Of a DNA stretch of 64,000 nucleotides, positions 1-7,565 are shown one piece after another; position 1 is the first letter of the stretch, and each line of letters begins with the position of its first letter. Where the stretch lies: NCBI RefSeq assembly GCF_014645515.1, contig NZ_BMLW01000008.1:62001-126000 (forward strand). The letters run 5' to 3'. Origin of the DNA: Oceanobacillus neutriphilus. GTDB lineage: Bacteria; Bacillota; Bacilli; Bacillales; Amphibacillaceae. Position numbers and translations under genes: made by a program. The notes under the pieces are model-generated. The model saw nothing but the letters and a program-made list of their open reading frames with translations, had not been told where the DNA came from and made no database searches.

Positions 1-395
1 TTGTACGGGGACAAAATCCGATATCAATTCAATTAAGACCAGAGAATTTAGGCGATATGACAATCCGTTTCGTTCAGACAAATGGAGAATTGACAGTACA
101 AATGCTTGTATCTTCCAAGGCTGTGAAGGAAGTATTGGAATCTAATCTGCATCAGCTGAGAAATGTATTTTCTCCGCATCAGGTAACCATTGAAAAACAG
201 GATAATGTAATGCTCTCCAATGGAACAGATGCGTCCAAAAACTCGAAAGAAAATCCAAATGATCAGCAGCAGGCAGATCATTATGAAGAGTCTTCCGAGT
301 CGAATGAACAGGAGCAATATTCTGAAACAGAGTCATTTGAATCGTTTATGGAGAAGCTATTAGCTCAAAATGAAGAAGAACAAATACAGGGTTAA
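1..395 (+). CDS. fliK: Flagellar hook-length control protein FliK, C-terminal end (partial)
   Basis: The reading frame is already open at the window edge (first whole codon at base 3), so the N-terminal part lies upstream. The visible part begins with LRPENLGDMTIRF, the conserved core of the C-terminal FliK/Flg_hook domain, which binds the export gate protein FlhB and switches secretion from rod/hook to filament substrates when the hook reaches its length. After this domain comes a Gln/Glu/Ser-rich acidic tail of about 50 residues, low in complexity and probably disordered. Position directly before flgD and flgE supports the call. The stop is TAA at 393-395. Confidence 0.9.
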   Translation, partial: VRGQNPISIQLRPENLGDMTIRFVQTNGELTVQMLVSSKAVKEVLESNLHQLRNVFSPHQVTIEKQDNVMLSNGTDASKNSKENPNDQQQADHYEESSESNEQEQYSETESFESFMEKLLAQNEEEQIQG

Positions 396-433
396 AGCAG
401 CTTGTAATGGCTCTTGCCCATTTTTGAAAGGCG

Positions 434-946
434 GTGACAACAATTACTTCCATAGATCCATCTTTATATTTAAGTAATCAATCGACGCAAAGAGCACCTT
501 CGTCTGAATTAGGAAAAGATGAATTTTTAAAATTGTTGGTTGCACAGATGCAAAACCAGAATCCGATGAACACCATGGATGAAGGTGAGTTTATAGCCCA
601 AATGGCAACTTTTTCTTCCCTGGAACAAATGATGAATATGTCAAAATCGATGGAGCTTCTGGTTAATAATCAGCTTGTTTCTCCGGCTATCCAGTATAGC
701 CATATGATTGGCGAAACGGTGAATTACAGAACATTTGACGAGGAAACAGGAAGAGAAAAAGGGATTGAATCGAGTAAAGTTGTTTCTGTTTCGCAGCAGG
801 ATGGATGGGCTGTTTTCCATTTAGAAAACGGTGAGAAAATCTATGCTGATACAGTTATTGAAGTAGGAACATCAGGGCAGGAAAAAGATGATGAATCAGA
901 AAATAATGTAACAGACCCTTCTGATAACGAGGAGGGAGAAGAATAA
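434..946 (+). CDS. flgD: Flagellar hook assembly scaffold FlgD
   Basis: FlgD caps the growing hook and lets FlgE subunits assemble outside the cell. The N-terminal 60 residues carry the family signature (LGKDEFLKLLVAQMQ, then QNPMN and FIAQMATFSSLEQ). The middle looks like the small FlgD beta domain, and the last 25 residues are an unusually acidic tail (Asp/Glu-rich). The start is GTG at 434, the only start compatible with the conserved N-terminus because an in-frame stop lies 9 bases upstream; the GAAAGG ribosome-binding site is only 2-3 bases away, which predicts modest initiation. The stop TAA overlaps the next gene's ATG by one base. Confidence 0.93.
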   Translation: MTTITSIDPSLYLSNQSTQRAPSSELGKDEFLKLLVAQMQNQNPMNTMDEGEFIAQMATFSSLEQMMNMSKSMELLVNNQLVSPAIQYSHMIGETVNYRTFDEETGREKGIESSKVVSVSQQDGWAVFHLENGEKIYADTVIEVGTSGQEKDDESENNVTDPSDNEEGEE

Positions 947-1311
947 TGGTTCGCCCAATTCAACCAATCGTACCAGCTATATCACAGGAGCAATATATAA
1001 AAAAGGCGGCACCCAAAAAAGGAAATGTATCCTTTGGAGATATTCTTCAACAGCAGCAGGGACTGACTGTCAGCAAGCATGCAGCTGATCGCATGCGGGA
1101 GAGAAATATTCAGTTTAGTAACAAGGAATGGGAATCCATTCAAGAGAAAGTAAAAGAAGCTAAGCAAAAGGGTGTTAAGGATGCTTTGGTTGTTGTTGAT
1201 GGAAGTGCAATGGTGGTCAGTGTGAAAAATAATACAGTGATTACTGCACTGAATCAGGCTGAGGCGGATAAAAAAGTATTTACCAATATTGATGGAACGA
1301 TTCTATTATAA
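946..1311 (+). CDS. Flagellar operon protein of the TIGR02530 type
   Basis: A 121-residue protein between flgD and flgE, the position where many Firmicutes carry the conserved but functionally uncharacterised TIGR02530 family; I assign the family from position and pattern, not from a search. The recognisable core is the central LTVSKHAADRMRERNI segment followed by a mixed alpha/beta part ending in NIDGTILL. There is no signal peptide or membrane segment, so it is probably cytoplasmic or exported by the flagellar apparatus itself. Translation is coupled to flgD (TAATG overlap). A role as hook chaperone or hook component is possible but not shown by the sequence. Confidence 0.8.
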   Translation: MVRPIQPIVPAISQEQYIKKAAPKKGNVSFGDILQQQQGLTVSKHAADRMRERNIQFSNKEWESIQEKVKEAKQKGVKDALVVVDGSAMVVSVKNNTVITALNQAEADKKVFTNIDGTILL

Positions 1312-1398
1312 ATTCAAAAAGGCCGGACCCTTTATGGGAAGCCTGTAGCCGCGGAATGACAGAAGCGGTCAAATTAAAAGAAAAAAGGGGAAATAATC

Positions 1399-2256
1399 AT
1401 GTTACGTTCAATGTATGCAGGTATTTCAGGAATGAAAAATTCACAAACAAAATTAGATATTATCGGGAATAATATTGCTAACGTTAATACAACAGGCTAT
1501 AAAAAAGCTACAATTAATTTTCAGGATATGTTGAGTCAAACATCATCAAGAGCTCAGGGGGCAGGAGAAACTCGAGGTGGAATTAATGCTAAGCAGGTAG
1601 GTCTTGGCTCACAACAAGGATCTATTAATAATGTTCATACCCAAGGATTTACACAAACTACAAATTATCCGTTAGATTTTATGATTGATGGAGACGGTAT
1701 GTTTGTTGTAGGTGGGGGTTCTGTTGAAGGGGCTGGTGCAGATGCTGAGGTAACAGTTGATGCCAATGATAGATATTATACCCGTGCCGGCAGCTTTGGT
1801 TTTGATGATAATGGCTATATTGTTAATGCGGAAGGCCTTTATTTATTAGACAGTACTGGAAATGCAATTCAAATTCCACCAGGTTCACAGGATTTCAGTA
1901 TCTCAACAGATGGATCAGTTACGTATATAGATGCAGATGGTGAAGTTGTGGATAATAATACAAATATAGGCTTGGCTCGTTTTTCCAATCCTAATGGTTT
2001 AGAAAAATTAGGTGGAAATTTATACCGTGCAACAGATAACTCTGGTATAATGCCTGCTCCGGGTGATGCAGAATTCTTTACGCCGGAACAGGAAGGTGCT
2101 GGCGTACTTAGAACCGGACAGCTTGAAATGTCCAACGTAGACTTATCCGAAGAATTCACTGAAATGATTACTGCGCAGCGTTCATTCCAGGCGAATACCA
2201 GAATAATTACAACATCTGATGAAATTTTACAGGAGCTTGTTAATCTAAAACGATAA
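1399..2256 (+). CDS. flgE: Flagellar hook protein FlgE (FlgG-like short form)
   Basis: Builds the flexible hook linking basal-body rod to filament. The N-terminus (MLRSMYAGISGM, then the axial-protein signature LDIIGNNIANVNTTGYKK) and the C-terminus (SNVDLSEEFTEMI, AQRSFQANTRIITTSDEIL) are the two coiled-coil halves typical of rod/hook axial proteins. At 285 residues it is close to the short Bacillus hook protein (264 residues) and much shorter than enterobacterial FlgE; the middle holds a variable domain. It follows flgD after an 87-base gap with a clear GGGGAAAT ribosome-binding site. A FlgG rod-protein annotation is the usual alternative, but gene order favours hook. Confidence 0.92.
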   Translation: MLRSMYAGISGMKNSQTKLDIIGNNIANVNTTGYKKATINFQDMLSQTSSRAQGAGETRGGINAKQVGLGSQQGSINNVHTQGFTQTTNYPLDFMIDGDGMFVVGGGSVEGAGADAEVTVDANDRYYTRAGSFGFDDNGYIVNAEGLYLLDSTGNAIQIPPGSQDFSISTDGSVTYIDADGEVVDNNTNIGLARFSNPNGLEKLGGNLYRATDNSGIMPAPGDAEFFTPEQEGAGVLRTGQLEMSNVDLSEEFTEMITAQRSFQANTRIITTSDEILQELVNLKR

Positions 2257-2260
2257 GCAA

Positions 2261-2312
2261 GGGAGGAAGGGACTAGCATGAGCTAATATGTTCAGGCTAG
2301 TCCCGATAAATC
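2261..2312 (+). promoter_or_regulatory. Hairpin in the swrD ribosome-binding region
   Basis: GGGAGGAAGG at 2261-2270 is followed by a perfect 9-bp stem (GGGACTAGC 2269-2277 with GCTAGTCCC 2296-2304); the swrD ATG at 2313 has no ribosome-binding site of its own within 12 bases. The hairpin could bring the upstream site near the start codon. The same site also precedes a two-codon ORF, ATG AGC TAA at 2278-2286, inside the loop. There is no U-tract, so this is not an intrinsic terminator. Confidence 0.5.
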
Positions 2313-2531
2313 ATGATTCGACTGACCCGATTAAATAATGAACCTTTTGTTCTTAATGCAATAATGATTGAGCAGGTTCAAGCCCATGCAGATACAAGTA
2401 TTTCTTTGTTAAATGGAAAAAAAGTATTTGTAAAAGAAAGTGAAGAAGAAATTATCGAAAAGGTAACAGCATTTTATCACCAGATTGGGTTTCCTGCTCT
2501 TCCTTTAAAGGCAGGTGAAAAAGATGAGTAA
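2313..2531 (+). CDS. swrD: Swarming motility protein SwrD (FlbD family)
   Basis: A 72-residue FlbD-family protein (formerly YlzI). The N-terminal half (MIRLTRLNNEPFVLNA, then VFVKES) is the conserved part. In B. subtilis SwrD raises flagellar motor torque, possibly by helping stator function, and its gene has this same position between flgE and fliL. No membrane segment is present. The end overlaps fliL by 8 bases, implying translational coupling. Initiation may be controlled by the hairpin just upstream. Confidence 0.9.
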   Translation: MIRLTRLNNEPFVLNAIMIEQVQAHADTSISLLNGKKVFVKESEEEIIEKVTAFYHQIGFPALPLKAGEKDE

Positions 2532-2943
2532 AATATTGAAAGTAACTGTTACAGCACTTATTACATTACTTGTCGGCATTGTAGCTACACTTATTATTGT
2601 TATCTATGTAAATGAACCGGAAGAAGTGTCCGGCGAGCAATCTATTGATGATATGGTCAGCCATTCTTATGAAACACCGGAAGTAACAACGGATATTAAG
2701 GATGACAGGTATGTGCAGGTTCAATTTCAAGTAATTACAGATGATAAAAAAGCGATGGAAGAATTACAAAAAAGAGACTTCCAAGTTACCAATTTATTAA
2801 TTAAGGAATTGGCCGTTATGGAAGAAGAGGACTTTCAGACAGGTCTCGATGATCTGGAGGATACACTGAAAACGAATTTAAATGAGATGATGACAGAAGG
2901 AACGGTTACCGACGTATATACCATTAAAAAGATACTTCAATAG
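2524..2943 (+). CDS. fliL: Flagellar basal-body-associated protein FliL
   Basis: Single-pass inner-membrane protein that surrounds the stator units and supports motor torque. A short basic N-terminus (MSKILK) is followed by one transmembrane helix (about residues 5-27) and an extracytoplasmic domain of about 110 residues. I place the start at ATG 2524, because AGGTG at 2513-2517 gives normal spacing; a GTG at 2515 in the same frame is the alternative. Length (139 residues) matches the family. It overlaps the end of swrD and precedes the switch gene fliM. Confidence 0.92.
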   Translation: MSKILKVTVTALITLLVGIVATLIIVIYVNEPEEVSGEQSIDDMVSHSYETPEVTTDIKDDRYVQVQFQVITDDKKAMEELQKRDFQVTNLLIKELAVMEEEDFQTGLDDLEDTLKTNLNEMMTEGTVTDVYTIKKILQ

Positions 2944-2974
2944 ATTATATGATGCTAGGAGGTGACCAAATTTT

Positions 2975-3967
2975 ATGGATGAGGTATTGTCACAAAATGA
3001 AATTGATGCCTTGCTTTCAGCGATAACATCAGGAGAAATGGATGCAGAAGAGTTGAAGAAGGAAGAGGATGAAAAACGTATTCGTGTATATGATTTTAAG
3101 AGAGCACTACGTTTTTCAAAAGATCAGATACGCAGCATTTCTAGACTACATGAAAACTATGCAAGATTGCTTACAACCTTTTTTGCTACGCAGCTCCGGA
3201 CATATGTAAATATTCATGTTACCTCTGTGGACCAGGTGCCTTATGAGGAATTCATACGCTCTGTACCAAAACGGACAGTGCTTAATATTTATAGCTTACA
3301 GCCATTGGATGGAAATTTGATTATGGAAATTAACCCCAATATAGCTTTCGCGTTATTGGAGCGATTGCTGGGTGGAAAAGGATCCGATGATTCCAAAAAA
3401 GGTAATCTGACAGAAATTGAAAAGCTTTTGCTCACACAATTGTTTGAGAAGGCTGAAGACAGCTTGAAAAATGCATGGTCATCTGTTGCAGATATTGAAC
3501 CGGTTTTAGAAGAATTTGAAGAGAATCCCCAATTTATGCAAAAAGTTGCTCCAAGTGAAACGGTGGTTGTTGTTTCCTTAACGGCAATGATTGGAGAAGT
3601 ATCAGGTATGATTAATATCTGTATTCCGCATATTATTTTGGAACCAATTATACCAAAGCTCTCTGCAAGCTATTGGATGCAGACGAATAAAAATAAAGAT
3701 GAAAAAAGTCTCCAAAGAATGTCACTATATCTTCAAAATACGGATGTTGAAGTAAAAGCAATCCTTGGTGAAGCAACAATTAATATTGATGAATTTTTGA
3801 AATTCTCAGCCGGGGATGTGATTGCATTAGACCAGGCGATTGATTCGCCGTTGAAGATGGCTGTGAATGATGAATTTAAGTTTCTCGTGCAACCAGGCAA
3901 GTATCGGCATAAAATGTCTGTTCAAGTATTAGAGGAACTGAATGGGGTGATGGAAAATGATGAATGA
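2975..3967 (+). CDS. fliM: Flagellar motor switch protein FliM
   Basis: C-ring protein that binds CheY-P and sets rotation direction. The N-terminus has the CheY-binding peptide (LSQNEIDALL, residues 5-14), followed by a CheC-like middle domain (about residues 45-235) and a C-terminal SpoA/FliN-like domain (about residues 250-330, NTDVEVKAILGEATINIDE). At 330 residues it is full length. A strong GGAGGTGA site sits about ten bases before the ATG. The stop overlaps the start of fliY. Confidence 0.96.
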   Translation: MDEVLSQNEIDALLSAITSGEMDAEELKKEEDEKRIRVYDFKRALRFSKDQIRSISRLHENYARLLTTFFATQLRTYVNIHVTSVDQVPYEEFIRSVPKRTVLNIYSLQPLDGNLIMEINPNIAFALLERLLGGKGSDDSKKGNLTEIEKLLLTQLFEKAEDSLKNAWSSVADIEPVLEEFEENPQFMQKVAPSETVVVVSLTAMIGEVSGMINICIPHIILEPIIPKLSASYWMQTNKNKDEKSLQRMSLYLQNTDVEVKAILGEATINIDEFLKFSAGDVIALDQAIDSPLKMAVNDEFKFLVQPGKYRHKMSVQVLEELNGVMENDE

Positions 3968-5189
3968 TGGCAAGCTGTCGCAGGAAGAAATTGATGCACT
4001 GCTTAATGTATCAGATGATAAACAGGATGAAAACCAGCAGGAGCAGACGAATGAGGAAGAGTTCCTGACGAGTATAGAAAAAGACGCGTTAGGAGAGATT
4101 GGAAATATTTCCTTTGGAAGCTCTGCTACTACGCTGTCTACACTTTTAAACCAAAAGGTAGAGATTACAACACCAGCTGTTTCGACAATTAAAAAAGCGG
4201 AATTAGAAAAAGAAGTTACATTTAAACCTGTAAGTGTTCAAGTGAATTACATAGAGGGCTTTACTGGCAATAATGTTTTTTTCATTAAATCTGAAGATGC
4301 AGCAGTAATAGCTGATATTATGCTTGGCGGTGATGGGACAAATCCGGACAAGGAGCTGAACGAAATGCACCTCAGTGCAGTTCAAGAAGCTATGAACCAG
4401 ATGATGGGTGCTGCTGCTACAAGTATGTCCACAGTATTTAATAAGAAAATTGATATTTCTCCTCCACAGATTATTCATGGATTGGGAAATGAAAAGAAAG
4501 AAGGTCTGTTTGAAGATGACGTTTATGTGAAAGTCTTCTTCAAATTAATGATTGGAAATTTAATAGATTCTAATATGGTGCAGCTTGTTCCAATCGATTT
4601 TGCTAAAGAATTAGTACAGCAGTTAATGAATCCGGCTCCTGCTGTGACAGAACAAAGTCCGGCAGAAAAGAAACCGGAAAACACAGCAGCTGCCAAACCG
4701 GCTGATATTCCTGAAGTAAATATCAATACAAGCTCGATTTCTCCTGCAGCACCAAAACAGGAAAATAATCAAGCGGAAGAGTCTATCAGGCATACGGCAG
4801 CAAGTACGGAATCAGTACATCAAAAAAATGATGATATTCTGGGCAGACATGGCAGTCTGCAGGAAGCAAATATACAGGAGGCAGCTTTTTCAGACTTTAA
4901 ACAGCCTTCATTAAGCAGTCAGGGACAACGTAATTTGGATATGTTAATGGATATTCCACTGAAAGTTACTGTTGAGCTGGGGAGAACAAAGCAGTCCATT
5001 AAGGAAATTTTAGAACTTGGAGCAGGATCAATTATTGAATTAGATAAACTGGCCGGGGAGCCTGTAGATATTCTTGTAAATGAAAAATTAGTAGCTGAAG
5101 GGGAAGTAGTTGTTATCGATGAAAACTTTGGTGTCCGTGTAACAGATATTGTTAGTCAGTTAGATAGAATCCAACATTTGAAAAAGTAG
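3957..5189 (+). CDS. fliY: Flagellar motor switch phosphatase FliY
   Basis: C-ring component that combines a FliN-like C-terminus with a CheY-P phosphatase. It has the N-terminal CheY-binding peptide (LSQEEIDALLN), two CheC-type phosphatase motifs (EIGNISFGSSATTLS near residue 42 and EAMNQMMGAAATSMS near residue 143), a long Gln/Pro/Ala/Ser-rich linker (about residues 225-320) and a SpoA domain (LDMLMDIPLKVTVELG). At 410 residues it is longer than B. subtilis FliY (378); the extra length is in the linker. The start ATG 3957 overlaps fliM by 11 bases; an ATG one codon later is equivalent. Confidence 0.95.
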   Translation: MMNDGKLSQEEIDALLNVSDDKQDENQQEQTNEEEFLTSIEKDALGEIGNISFGSSATTLSTLLNQKVEITTPAVSTIKKAELEKEVTFKPVSVQVNYIEGFTGNNVFFIKSEDAAVIADIMLGGDGTNPDKELNEMHLSAVQEAMNQMMGAAATSMSTVFNKKIDISPPQIIHGLGNEKKEGLFEDDVYVKVFFKLMIGNLIDSNMVQLVPIDFAKELVQQLMNPAPAVTEQSPAEKKPENTAAAKPADIPEVNINTSSISPAAPKQENNQAEESIRHTAASTESVHQKNDDILGRHGSLQEANIQEAAFSDFKQPSLSSQGQRNLDMLMDIPLKVTVELGRTKQSIKEILELGAGSIIELDKLAGEPVDILVNEKLVAEGEVVVIDENFGVRVTDIVSQLDRIQHLKK

Positions 5190-5214
5190 ATTAGTATAAC
5201 GAGGAGAGAGAAAA

Positions 5215-5577
5215 ATGAGCAAAAAGATTTTAATCGTAGATGATGCAGCTTTTATGAGAATGATGATTAAGGATATTTTAACCAAAAATGATTTTGAAGT
5301 AGTAGCGGAAGCACAAGATGGTAATGAAGCTGTTGAAAAATTTAAGGAGAGTCATCCTGATTTAGTGACCATGGATATTACAATGCCTGAAAAAGATGGA
5401 TTGGCAGCTTTAAAAGAAATTCTTCAAGTAAATCCGGATGCAAAGGTAATTATGTGTTCAGCAATGGGACAACAGGCTATGGTTATCGATGCCATTCAAG
5501 CTGGAGCAAAAGACTTTATTGTTAAACCATTCCAGGCAGAACGAGTGATTGAAGCTATTCAAAAAGCACTTGGGTAA
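5215..5577 (+). CDS. cheY: Chemotaxis response regulator CheY
   Basis: Single-domain receiver of 120 residues, phosphorylated by CheA and binding FliM/FliY. The acidic pocket (VDDAAFMR, residues 8-15), phosphoacceptor Asp54 (MDITMP), the conserved Ser/Thr (MCSAMG) and Lys in VKPF are all present. It sits between fliY and fliZ as in B. subtilis and has a GAGGAGAG ribosome-binding site. The kinase gene cheA itself is not at its usual position in this operon. Confidence 0.97.
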   Translation: MSKKILIVDDAAFMRMMIKDILTKNDFEVVAEAQDGNEAVEKFKESHPDLVTMDITMPEKDGLAALKEILQVNPDAKVIMCSAMGQQAMVIDAIQAGAKDFIVKPFQAERVIEAIQKALG

Positions 5578-5701
5578 GTAAACTTCATTTAGTGGGACGA
5601 TTTAACTTTTCTCACTGATGCATAGGGAACAGCGTCCATCTGCATGAAGTGAAATCACTTGGAGGGGGTATTACGGGATGTATATACTCCCCAAGTAGTG
5701 T

Positions 5702-5740
5702 ATTTAAAGAGGATGTTCAAAAAGGATGTCAAAAAGTGAG
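5702..5740 (+). repeat. Single arm of the GTTCAAAAAG short repeat, overlapping the fliZ start
   Basis: The sequence GAGGATGTTCAAAAAGG at 5709-5725 is the same as the left end of the element between fliP and fliQ (7078 onward, GAGGATGTTAAAAAAGG). No matching right arm is seen nearby, so this may be a remnant. The proposed fliZ ATG (5726) lies inside it. Confidence 0.45.
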
Positions 5741-6418
5741 TTGACGAGATTGAAGAAGCAATTATGGCGTGTATATATAGTGGGAGCGGGAATGTTGTTT
5801 TTTATGCTGCTCCCTGTCAGTATAAGCGCAGAAACAAATGTGTTAGACTGCCTTGAAAATGGTGAGGAGTGTAACGAAGAACAAAATATAGATAACGGGC
5901 AGCCGGATACGAATGAGGAAGACAGTATTCTGGAAAATGACAGTGGGTTTTTGGTAGAAGACGACTCTTCAAATACATCAATGGGCTGGCAAATTGTCCG
6001 GTTAATTATAGGTCTGGCCTTGGTACTGGGTTTAGTCTATATTGTATTAAAGCTTTTAGGAAAAAGAAATGGGTTTAACCAGCAGCCTGGCCTTCTGCGT
6101 AATGTGGGCGGGGTGTCTGTAGGAGCAAATAAATCTGTGCAAATTATCCGTGTTGGAAACAGATATTATCTTATTGGCGTTGGAGATAATGTGGAGCTGT
6201 TAGAGGAAATCGATGATCCTGAGACGATTGAACAGCTGATTGGTCAATCAGAAGAAAAGAATCCGGATACTTTATCCTTCTTTTCGAAAGGGAAAAACGA
6301 AAAATCAAGTAAGTCATCTGACAAATCATTTAATCAATTACTCACAAAGGAACTGCAGTCAATCCGCAAAAATCGCCAGGATCTTATTAAGAAGCATAAG
6401 GACGATTTAAATGAATGA
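5726..6418 (+). CDS. fliZ: Flagellar biosynthesis protein FliZ/FliO
   Basis: Bitopic membrane protein that helps assemble the FliPQR export core; called FliZ in Bacillus and FliO elsewhere. An N-terminal signal or first membrane segment (about residues 15-35, GAGMLFFMLLPVSIS) is followed by an acidic extracytoplasmic stretch with two Cys, a second membrane helix (about residues 88-111) and a cytoplasmic FliO domain (GGVSVGANKSVQIIRVGNR). The C-terminal 60 residues are Lys-rich. The start is uncertain: ATG 5726 abuts AAAAAGG with no spacer, and TTG 5741 in frame is an alternative. It overlaps fliP by 8 bases. Confidence 0.88.
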   Translation: MSKSELTRLKKQLWRVYIVGAGMLFFMLLPVSISAETNVLDCLENGEECNEEQNIDNGQPDTNEEDSILENDSGFLVEDDSSNTSMGWQIVRLIIGLALVLGLVYIVLKLLGKRNGFNQQPGLLRNVGGVSVGANKSVQIIRVGNRYYLIGVGDNVELLEEIDDPETIEQLIGQSEEKNPDTLSFFSKGKNEKSSKSSDKSFNQLLTKELQSIRKNRQDLIKKHKDDLNE

Positions 6419-7076
6419 ATTTATAGATATCTTTTCAGGTTCTGATCCAACGAACATAGCTACGTCTGTGAAGCTTTTGCTGTTATTAACGATTTTTTCC
6501 CTGGCTCCGGGAATTTTAATTTTAATGACCAGCTTTACACGGATTATTATTGTATTATCATTTGTACGTACGTCCTTAGCAACGCAACAAATGCCCCCAA
6601 ATCAGGTGCTCATTGGTATTGCGTTATTTTTGACTTTCTTTATCATGGCTCCGACTTTCTCGGAAGTCTATGAACAAGGCCTGTCGCCGCTCTTTGCCGA
6701 GGAGATTACCTTGGAGGAAGCCTATGATAATGCGAGTGTCCCTTTAAAGGAGTTTATGGCGCAGCATACAAGACAGAAGGACTTGCAATTATTCATGCGT
6801 TATACAGAGGCAGAACCTCCGGAAACTGTACAAGATATCCCTTTAACTACCTTAGTTCCTGCATTTGCAATCAGCGAATTAAAAACAGCCTTTCAGATGG
6901 GTTTTATGATATTTATCCCATTTTTAATTATTGACATGGCTGTCGCAAGCATTCTTATGTCAATGGGGATGATGATGCTGCCGCCGGTAATGATTTCACT
7001 GCCGTTTAAGATATTACTATTTGTATTGGTGGATGGCTGGTATTTAATTACGCAGTCACTACTCGGTGGTTTTTAG
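6411..7076 (+). CDS. fliP: Flagellar type III export gate protein FliP
   Basis: Forms the pentameric core of the export gate with FliQ and FliR. It has the family hallmarks FTRIIIVLSFVRTSLATQQ and GFMIFIPFLIIDMAVAS, the latter a FliP signature, and ends with the usual hydrophobic helix. Length 221 residues equals B. subtilis FliP. No cleaved signal peptide is obvious. The coding sequence overlaps fliZ, and the stop codon is followed immediately by a repeat element that separates it from fliQ. Confidence 0.97.
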   Translation: MNEFIDIFSGSDPTNIATSVKLLLLLTIFSLAPGILILMTSFTRIIIVLSFVRTSLATQQMPPNQVLIGIALFLTFFIMAPTFSEVYEQGLSPLFAEEITLEEAYDNASVPLKEFMAQHTRQKDLQLFMRYTEAEPPETVQDIPLTTLVPAFAISELKTAFQMGFMIFIPFLIIDMAVASILMSMGMMMLPPVMISLPFKILLFVLVDGWYLITQSLLGGF

Positions 7077-7266
7077 ATGAGGATGTTAAAAAAGGTCGCC
7101 AAAAATGACACGGCGAATTTCTGCGTTAGCTTGCTTTTCCGTTGGGATTGCGATTACTCACCCCAGGGAAACCGGTGCTCATGTATTAACAAACATACAT
7201 TCCGCTACTCAAAGCTGCGCTGCCTTGAACTTCTTGGTCCTTTTTATCGCCCTTTTTTAACACGTA
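7077..7266. repeat. About 190-bp inverted-end element inserted between fliP and fliQ
   Basis: The left end (GTTAAAAAAGGTCGCC at 7084-7099) pairs imperfectly with the right end (reading GTTAAAAAAGGGCGAT on the opposite strand, about 7245-7260). The interior carries TGCGATTACTCACCCC (7149-7164), a word shared with the other repeat families of this window. An open frame through it (7077-7298) has no family likeness and is an accident of the repeat. fliP and fliQ are normally adjacent, so this looks like a miniature insertion that left the operon transcribable. Confidence 0.7.
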
Positions 7267-7290
7267 TTGGAAGTGAGAGGGGTAGAATCA

Positions 7291-7560
7291 ATGAGTAGTG
7301 AATTGGTATTAACCCTGGCTGAACGGGGGATCTTTACAATTTTATTAATAACTGTCCCGTTACTGCTGCTTGCTTTAGCAGTCGGGTTACTTGTAAGTAT
7401 TTTTCAGGCAACAACACAAATTCAAGAACAGACACTGGCATTTATTCCTAAAATTTTAGCCGTGTTACTTGGTTTAGTATTCTTCGGACCATGGATGTTA
7501 ACGACAATCGTTGAGTTCACCTCCAATCTATACATGAATATTAACCAATATATAGGGTAG
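7291..7560 (+). CDS. fliQ: Flagellar type III export gate protein FliQ
   Basis: Small two-helix membrane protein of the export gate; 89 residues, as in B. subtilis. The conserved stretch LLVSIFQATTQIQEQTLAF and the following P-K-I are typical. Start at ATG 7291 is set by GAGAGGGG at about 7275-7282; an upstream in-frame TTG would add residues encoded by the inserted repeat. It is followed after 5 bases by fliR. Confidence 0.95.
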   Translation: MSSELVLTLAERGIFTILLITVPLLLLALAVGLLVSIFQATTQIQEQTLAFIPKILAVLLGLVFFGPWMLTTIVEFTSNLYMNINQYIG

Positions 7561-7565
7561 AACAA

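Noticed and set aside
7077..7298. 73-codon frame between fliP and fliQ
   Set aside because: It runs entirely through the inverted-end repeat, has no ribosome-binding site and no protein family likeness.
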